Shown piece by piece: positions 60,011 to 64,000 of a stretch of DNA of 64,000 bases; the first letter of the stretch is position 1, and each line of letters starts with the position of its first letter. The translations under genes were made by a program, and so were the position numbers. The notes below the pieces were generated by a model, which was not told where the DNA came from, did not search any database, and saw only the letters and a list, made by a program, of their open reading frames with translations. The stretch is from Bacillota bacterium (GTDB taxonomy: Bacteria; Bacillota; Clostridia; Acetivibrionales; JAEZXR01): NCBI GenBank assembly GCA_023419605.1, contig JAEZXR010000008.1, forward strand, positions 10,160 through 74,159, read 5' to 3'.

Positions 60011-61270
60011 ATGGGCAATCTATGTATAATCAAAAGCAATTTTATATATACGCCTGAACCGGATCGATTTGAAATCCGTCCGGATAGCTATCTGGTACTG
60101 AACAATGGAAAGGTGGGAGAAATTTTCGAAAACCCTCCGGAAAAGTATCAGGGGTGTGAGATCAGAGATTTCACAGATAAATTGGTTATACCGGGATTTG
60201 TAGATCTTCACACCCACGCACCTCAGTTTTATCAAAAAGGACTGGGGATGGACCGGCAGCTTCTGGAGTGGTTGAATGAGTATACTTTTAAGGAGGAACG
60301 TCGGTATGGTGATGTTGAGTATGCGGTAGAAGCCTATGAAAGATTTGCCTGCGAACTGGTGCGACAGGGAACTACGAGAGTATCGGCTTTTGCCACCATA
60401 TACAAGGAAAGTACGATAAAGCTCTTTGATATTCTCGCAAAGAAGGGAATCGGGGCCTATGTAGGAAAAGTGAATATGGACAGGAACTGTCCTCCTTTTT
60501 TAAGGGAGGAAACCGAAACATCCCTGAAGGATACGGAGGAAGTTATAGCGAGCTGCAGTGGGCATCCCCTGGTAAAACCCATCATTACCCCAAGATTTGC
60601 ACCCACAAGCACCGAAAGGCTTTTGACAGGGCTGGGTGAGTTGGCAGTGAAATATCATCTGCCTGTGCAGTCCCATCTTTCCGAGAACCTGAGTGAGGTA
60701 CAATGGGTCAATGATCTGTTTCCCGACCAGTTGGATTATCATGATGTATACGACCACCATCAGCTTTTCGGTCAGACCCCGACCCTTATGGCCCATTGCA
60801 TTCATCTGACGGAAGAAGCCATCACGTGTATGAAGAGTAATGGAGTTGTTGCAGTACATTGTCCGGATTCCAACATGAATTTGGCCAGCGGTATCATGCA
60901 GTCGGCTAAAATGCTGAATTGCGGTGTTCAAGTCGGTTTGGGCAGTGATGTAGGCGCAGGACACAGTTTGTCCATGGCTCAGTCCATGGTTCGCGCCATT
61001 CAACTATCGAAAATCAATTATGTCTTTGATTCTCAATACAAGCCATTGACTCTGAGCCAGGTCTTTTATATGGCTACAAAAGGTGGAGGCAGGTTCTTTG
61101 GGGACGTTGGAAGCTTTGAAAAGGGGTATGACTTTGATGCCCTGGTCATTGATGACGGCGATGATGAAAAGAAGGGAATGACTCTCCTGGAACGGCTGCA
61201 AAAATTCATCTATACCGGAGATTCAAATCATATCAGGATGCGCTTTGCAGCTGGCAAGGAAATTTTTTGA
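60011..61270 (+). CDS. guaD: Guanine deaminase
   Basis: The 419-residue amidohydrolase converts guanine to xanthine. Motifs are PGFVDLHTHAPQF, QSHLSENLSEV, MAHCIHLTEE and GLGSDVGAGHSLSM, the last being typical of guanine deaminase. AAAGGAG precedes the ATG. The product xanthine would be a substrate for the hydroxylases. The length matches the family (about 430). Confidence 0.93.
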   Translation: MGNLCIIKSNFIYTPEPDRFEIRPDSYLVLNNGKVGEIFENPPEKYQGCEIRDFTDKLVIPGFVDLHTHAPQFYQKGLGMDRQLLEWLNEYTFKEERRYGDVEYAVEAYERFACELVRQGTTRVSAFATIYKESTIKLFDILAKKGIGAYVGKVNMDRNCPPFLREETETSLKDTEEVIASCSGHPLVKPIITPRFAPTSTERLLTGLGELAVKYHLPVQSHLSENLSEVQWVNDLFPDQLDYHDVYDHHQLFGQTPTLMAHCIHLTEEAITCMKSNGVVAVHCPDSNMNLASGIMQSAKMLNCGVQVGLGSDVGAGHSLSMAQSMVRAIQLSKINYVFDSQYKPLTLSQVFYMATKGGGRFFGDVGSFEKGYDFDALVIDDGDDEKKGMTLLERLQKFIYTGDSNHIRMRFAAGKEIF

Positions 61271-61283
61271 AAAGGATGAGCCT

Positions 61284-62501
61284 ATGTTTAGCAAATTGGT
61301 CAATTTCGATGAAGTACTGCAACGTATCGATGAAAATTTCTCCTGCAGTTCCCGGGAACCGGTAGAAACCGGAATTCTACAAAGCATTGGAAGCGTTCTA
61401 TGGGAAGATGTTTATTGTTCGGAAGATATTCCAGGGTTTGACCGCTCAAGAGTAGATGGGTATGCTGTGAGGTGGCAGGATACTGTCGGTGCGGACCCGG
61501 CCCGGCCGGTGAAGCTGGCATTGGGTCAGGAGATTGAGGCAGGTAAACCTCCGCAGAGTGCGCTTGAGTCAGGAAACGCCTGTTATATTCCTACAGGGGG
61601 GATGCTTCCTGAAAATGCAGACAGTGTAATCATGTTGGAAGACACCCAGGAGGTGCCCGGAGGAGTTCTAGTCAAAAGACCGCTCAAGCCGGGAGAAAAT
61701 GTTTTTGCCAAAGGGGCGGACATAAAAAAGGGAACACGGATGCTGCCGGCGGGACAAGTGTTGAGACCACAGGATATTGGCGCCTTAGCCTCCATCGGTA
61801 AAATGAAAGTGGCCACCAAGGGTAAATTAAGGGTGGCCATTATATCTACAGGAAATGAAATCTCCGAGCCTTCAGTCCCTCTTCCGCTGGGAATGGTAAG
61901 AGATATTAATACCTACACGTTATACTCACTCATTATGAGAGACGGCATGGAGCCTGTGAATTACGGAATCGTCCGGGATGATTTCAATATTTTAAAGAAT
62001 ATTTTTGAAAAAGCGGTTCAAAATGCAGACGTTGTATTGATCGTAGGAGGCAGCTCCATGGGGAAGCTGGATCTAACGGTTAAAATCCTGGAGTCTATGG
62101 AAGGAGCACGGATACTGGCCCACGGGATATCCATCAAACCAGGTAAACCCACTGTTTTGGCTAAAATCGGGAATAAAGCAGTAATCGGTCTGCCCGGGCA
62201 TCCCGCCGGGGCCTTTATGGTATATCAAACAATAGGTAGATACTTGCTGGGAAAAATATGGGGAAGTACCTTGAATCAAAAGGGGGTAAAAGCTGTATTC
62301 CGGGGTCGTTATAAGGCGGGAGAAAACCGGGATGACCTGGTGCTTGTACGGATCACCGGGAATGAACAAAAAGCTTTCGCCTCTGTAATTCAGTATAACT
62401 CATCTATGATGAATGGGATCGTAAAGGCGGATGGATATATTCGTGTAAGTGCCGGCAAAGAGATTGCGGATGGCGATAAAATCTTCGTAAATCTTTTTTG
62501 A
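61284..62501 (+). CDS. moeA: Molybdopterin molybdotransferase (MoeA-like)
   Basis: ATG 61284 after AAAAGGATGAG gives 405 residues. MoeA inserts molybdate into adenylylated molybdopterin. Domains run in MoeA order; motifs are DRSRVDGYAVRW near the start, IPTGGMLPENADSVIMLED, STGNEI, GGSSMGKLD and GLPGHPAGAFMVY. With mogA/moaB, moaA, moaC and mocA the window covers several of the cofactor pathway steps; moaD and moaE (molybdopterin synthase) are not seen here. Confidence 0.93.
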   Translation: MFSKLVNFDEVLQRIDENFSCSSREPVETGILQSIGSVLWEDVYCSEDIPGFDRSRVDGYAVRWQDTVGADPARPVKLALGQEIEAGKPPQSALESGNACYIPTGGMLPENADSVIMLEDTQEVPGGVLVKRPLKPGENVFAKGADIKKGTRMLPAGQVLRPQDIGALASIGKMKVATKGKLRVAIISTGNEISEPSVPLPLGMVRDINTYTLYSLIMRDGMEPVNYGIVRDDFNILKNIFEKAVQNADVVLIVGGSSMGKLDLTVKILESMEGARILAHGISIKPGKPTVLAKIGNKAVIGLPGHPAGAFMVYQTIGRYLLGKIWGSTLNQKGVKAVFRGRYKAGENRDDLVLVRITGNEQKAFASVIQYNSSMMNGIVKADGYIRVSAGKEIADGDKIFVNLF

Positions 62502-62510
62502 TGCATATAA

Positions 62511-62610
62511 ATCGTGAAAATGCTTTTACAAGGAATTCACCGAATTTTCGCGACATATGTAAGGAAATACAAGTACGCAAAAGCTTTTGTAATGATGTAT
62601 ATAGATAGAT
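62511..62610 (+). repeat. Leader element shared with 38135-38236, copy 2
   Basis: TTTTCGCGACATATGTAAGG and AAATACAAG (62545-62573) match the copy at 38166-38195, then AAAAGCTTTTGT and ATGTATATAG follow. It lies directly before the hydantoinase gene. Similarity is highest in the core, and gaps between core and arm differ slightly in length. Confidence 0.6.
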
Positions 62611-62641
62611 TAAATTTTATTCGAAGATGGGGTGTTGCCTT

Positions 62642-63889
62642 ATGTACGATGGGGGAATTATGAATGGCAGGATATACACTGAGCATGGATGGGTAGAAGG
62701 GAATCTTTATATTGCTGAGGGTAAAATTGCTGAAATTACAAGGGTGCACTATCCGGCGAAAGAAGAATACGATGCCTGTGGGAGGTATGTACTCCCGGGT
62801 TTTATTGATCCTCATGTTCATTTTGCGCTGCAGGGAGGGAGCTTTTCTTCCGTGGATGATTTCAGAACAGGCTCCATATCGGCTGCCTTTGGAGGTATCA
62901 CAACATACATTGATTTCCTGGATCCCATACGTACGGTAGGAGAAATAGAGGCTGCTTTCGAACAGCGGATGAATTTGGCTGCGTCCAGTGTACTGGACTA
63001 CGGTTTCCACCTGACACTGGCCAATCCATTGGAGAAACCGGAAACCTTGGTGCAAAAAGCCAGGACTCTGGGAATGCCTTCAATAAAGGTTTTCACAGCC
63101 TACTCCTCCACCAACCGGCGAACATCGGAGGAATACATCGAAAGGATTTTAAAGATATCCCGGGATGAGGAAATTCTTTTGCTGGTACATGCGGAAGATG
63201 AGAATAAGGTCCGGGAGGGAAAAGGAATAGCAGTTGAAGCACATGAACTTTCCAGACCTGCCGCAGCTGAGATCGAGCAGGTCATGAGGCTGGCTGAAAT
63301 AGCCAGAGCTACAGAGGGCAGGCTTTATATTGTTCATACCAGCTGTGGAAGTACGGTAGAGAAATTGAAGGATAAATATGCAGATGTTCTTGGAAAAAGT
63401 CTCTTTCTGGAAAGCTGTCCTCATTATTACCTGTTTGATTCCAGTGTATATTGTACGGAATGCGGTGGGATGTACACCATGACTCCCCCCCTTAGACAAG
63501 CCGAAGAGAAAGAAAAGCTGATGAGCAGCATGGAAAGTGTACAGGTTATAGCGACGGATCATTGCCCTTTTAACAAAAGTAATAAGCTGCACGGGTATAC
63601 CTGCGAAATTCCTATGGGTATCGGGGGCGTTGAACATTCTTTTAGTACCATGTACACCCTCTTTGGAGATAAAATCATTGACAGGTTTACTATAAATCCG
63701 GCGAAAATACATGGACTATATCCTCGGAAAGGGACACTTCTTCCGGGCTCGGATGCGGATATCGTAATTTTTGATTCCGAAACAGTCTGGAAAGTAAAGG
63801 AGCATCACTCCGCTTGCGACTATTCCGTATACGAGGGAATGGAAATGAAAGGTAAAGTGATTTCCACGCTTTCAAGACCAGCTAGTTAA
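62642..63889 (+). CDS. Dihydropyrimidinase/hydantoinase-family hydrolase (HyuA-like)
   Basis: ATG 62642 is favoured for alignment with family N-termini (MYDGGIMNGRIYTEHG); ATG 62660 is also possible. The 415-residue enzyme opens cyclic amides. Metal motifs are PGFIDPHVHFALQ, the carboxylated Lys in MPSIKVFTAYSS, LLVHAEDE, IVHTSCGS and VIATDHCPF. In purine clusters such an enzyme hydrolyses a ring after reduction or hydroxylation. It is shorter than classical hydantoinases (about 460). Confidence 0.9.
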   Translation: MYDGGIMNGRIYTEHGWVEGNLYIAEGKIAEITRVHYPAKEEYDACGRYVLPGFIDPHVHFALQGGSFSSVDDFRTGSISAAFGGITTYIDFLDPIRTVGEIEAAFEQRMNLAASSVLDYGFHLTLANPLEKPETLVQKARTLGMPSIKVFTAYSSTNRRTSEEYIERILKISRDEEILLLVHAEDENKVREGKGIAVEAHELSRPAAAEIEQVMRLAEIARATEGRLYIVHTSCGSTVEKLKDKYADVLGKSLFLESCPHYYLFDSSVYCTECGGMYTMTPPLRQAEEKEKLMSSMESVQVIATDHCPFNKSNKLHGYTCEIPMGIGGVEHSFSTMYTLFGDKIIDRFTINPAKIHGLYPRKGTLLPGSDADIVIFDSETVWKVKEHHSACDYSVYEGMEMKGKVISTLSRPAS

Positions 63890-64000
63890 AGTCAATAGTT
63901 TTTTAATAAAAAAATTTAGGTGTTTAGCAAAATAAAAATGAGCATAAGAAACAAACCCAATAAAGGGCCGAACATTGATATTTTAATAGTGTATAACCCT
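63890..64000. other. Window end, 111 bases without gene
   Basis: AT-rich sequence after the hydantoinase stop codon. No terminator, promoter or start of a gene is recognisable, so the cluster may continue beyond the edge. Confidence 0.4.

Overview
The window looks like the chromosome of an anaerobic, moderately low-GC Firmicute of class Clostridia. Supporting signs are strong Shine-Dalgarno sequences, frequent GTG and TTG starts, a PBSX-type contractile tail module, lipobox lipoproteins, a radical-SAM molybdopterin pathway and a large anaerobic molybdoenzyme cluster. Genus and species cannot be named from the sequence alone.

Region 1 (1-11.4 kb) is the tail and lysis end of a PBSX/skin-like contractile phage element: tail tube, tail-assembly chaperone with a textbook -1 frameshift site, tape measure, LysM hub protein, baseplate proteins, fibre, XhlA-like protein, amidase and holin. 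Head, packaging and integration genes are not in view, so it may be a prophage or a phage-tail-like bacteriocin.

Region 2 (11.4-33 kb) is host chromosome with short operons: a small membrane protein, ApbE flavin transferase beside a candidate flavinylated lipoprotein, a membrane-bound AraC regulator with a sugar ABC transporter (two permeases plus lipoprotein), RidA, a GH2 beta-galactosidase, a Crp/Fnr regulator divergent from a YdcZ-type permease pair, a GNAT protein, an FG-GAP-like protein, an isochorismatase-family hydrolase, tRNA-Ser(CGA), and molybdopterin genes (mogA/moaB, moaA, moaC, MOSC). It also holds several dispersed palindromic repeats and, at 25.66-25.96 kb, a 44-residue hydrophobic peptide gene facing a short RNA with its own promoter and terminator. 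That arrangement matches a type I toxin-antitoxin locus.

Region 3 (33.5-64 kb) is one co-directional block that reads as an anaerobic purine or related N-heterocycle degradation island. It starts with an NtrC-like regulator that lacks the GAFTGA loop. A consensus sigma-A promoter and a structured leader ending in a terminator hairpin follow. The block then encodes diaminopropionate ammonia-lyase, a YgeY-type M20 hydrolase, a D-aminoacylase-like amidohydrolase, MocA, a three-subunit molybdenum hydroxylase, a BMP-type nucleoside/purine ABC transporter with two tandem binding proteins, an XdhC-type maturation factor, a PLP enzyme, SsnA, a PreA-like ferredoxin oxidoreductase, a threonine-synthase-like PLP enzyme, a second molybdenum hydroxylase, guanine deaminase, MoeA and a dihydropyrimidinase/hydantoinase. 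A decayed chemoreceptor sensor domain sits between the second hydroxylase and guanine deaminase. A plausible working order is import, deamination and hydroxylation of the base, reduction and hydrolytic opening of the rings, then PLP-dependent cleavage of the amino-acid-like product. The mo-cofactor genes on both sides supply the hydroxylases.

The most interesting signals are the leader/attenuator at 35.3-35.5 kb, the unusual set of three PLP enzymes in the catabolic cluster, the covarying palindromic repeat family (four copies), the leader element shared by two amidohydrolase genes, and the candidate type I toxin-antitoxin pair.
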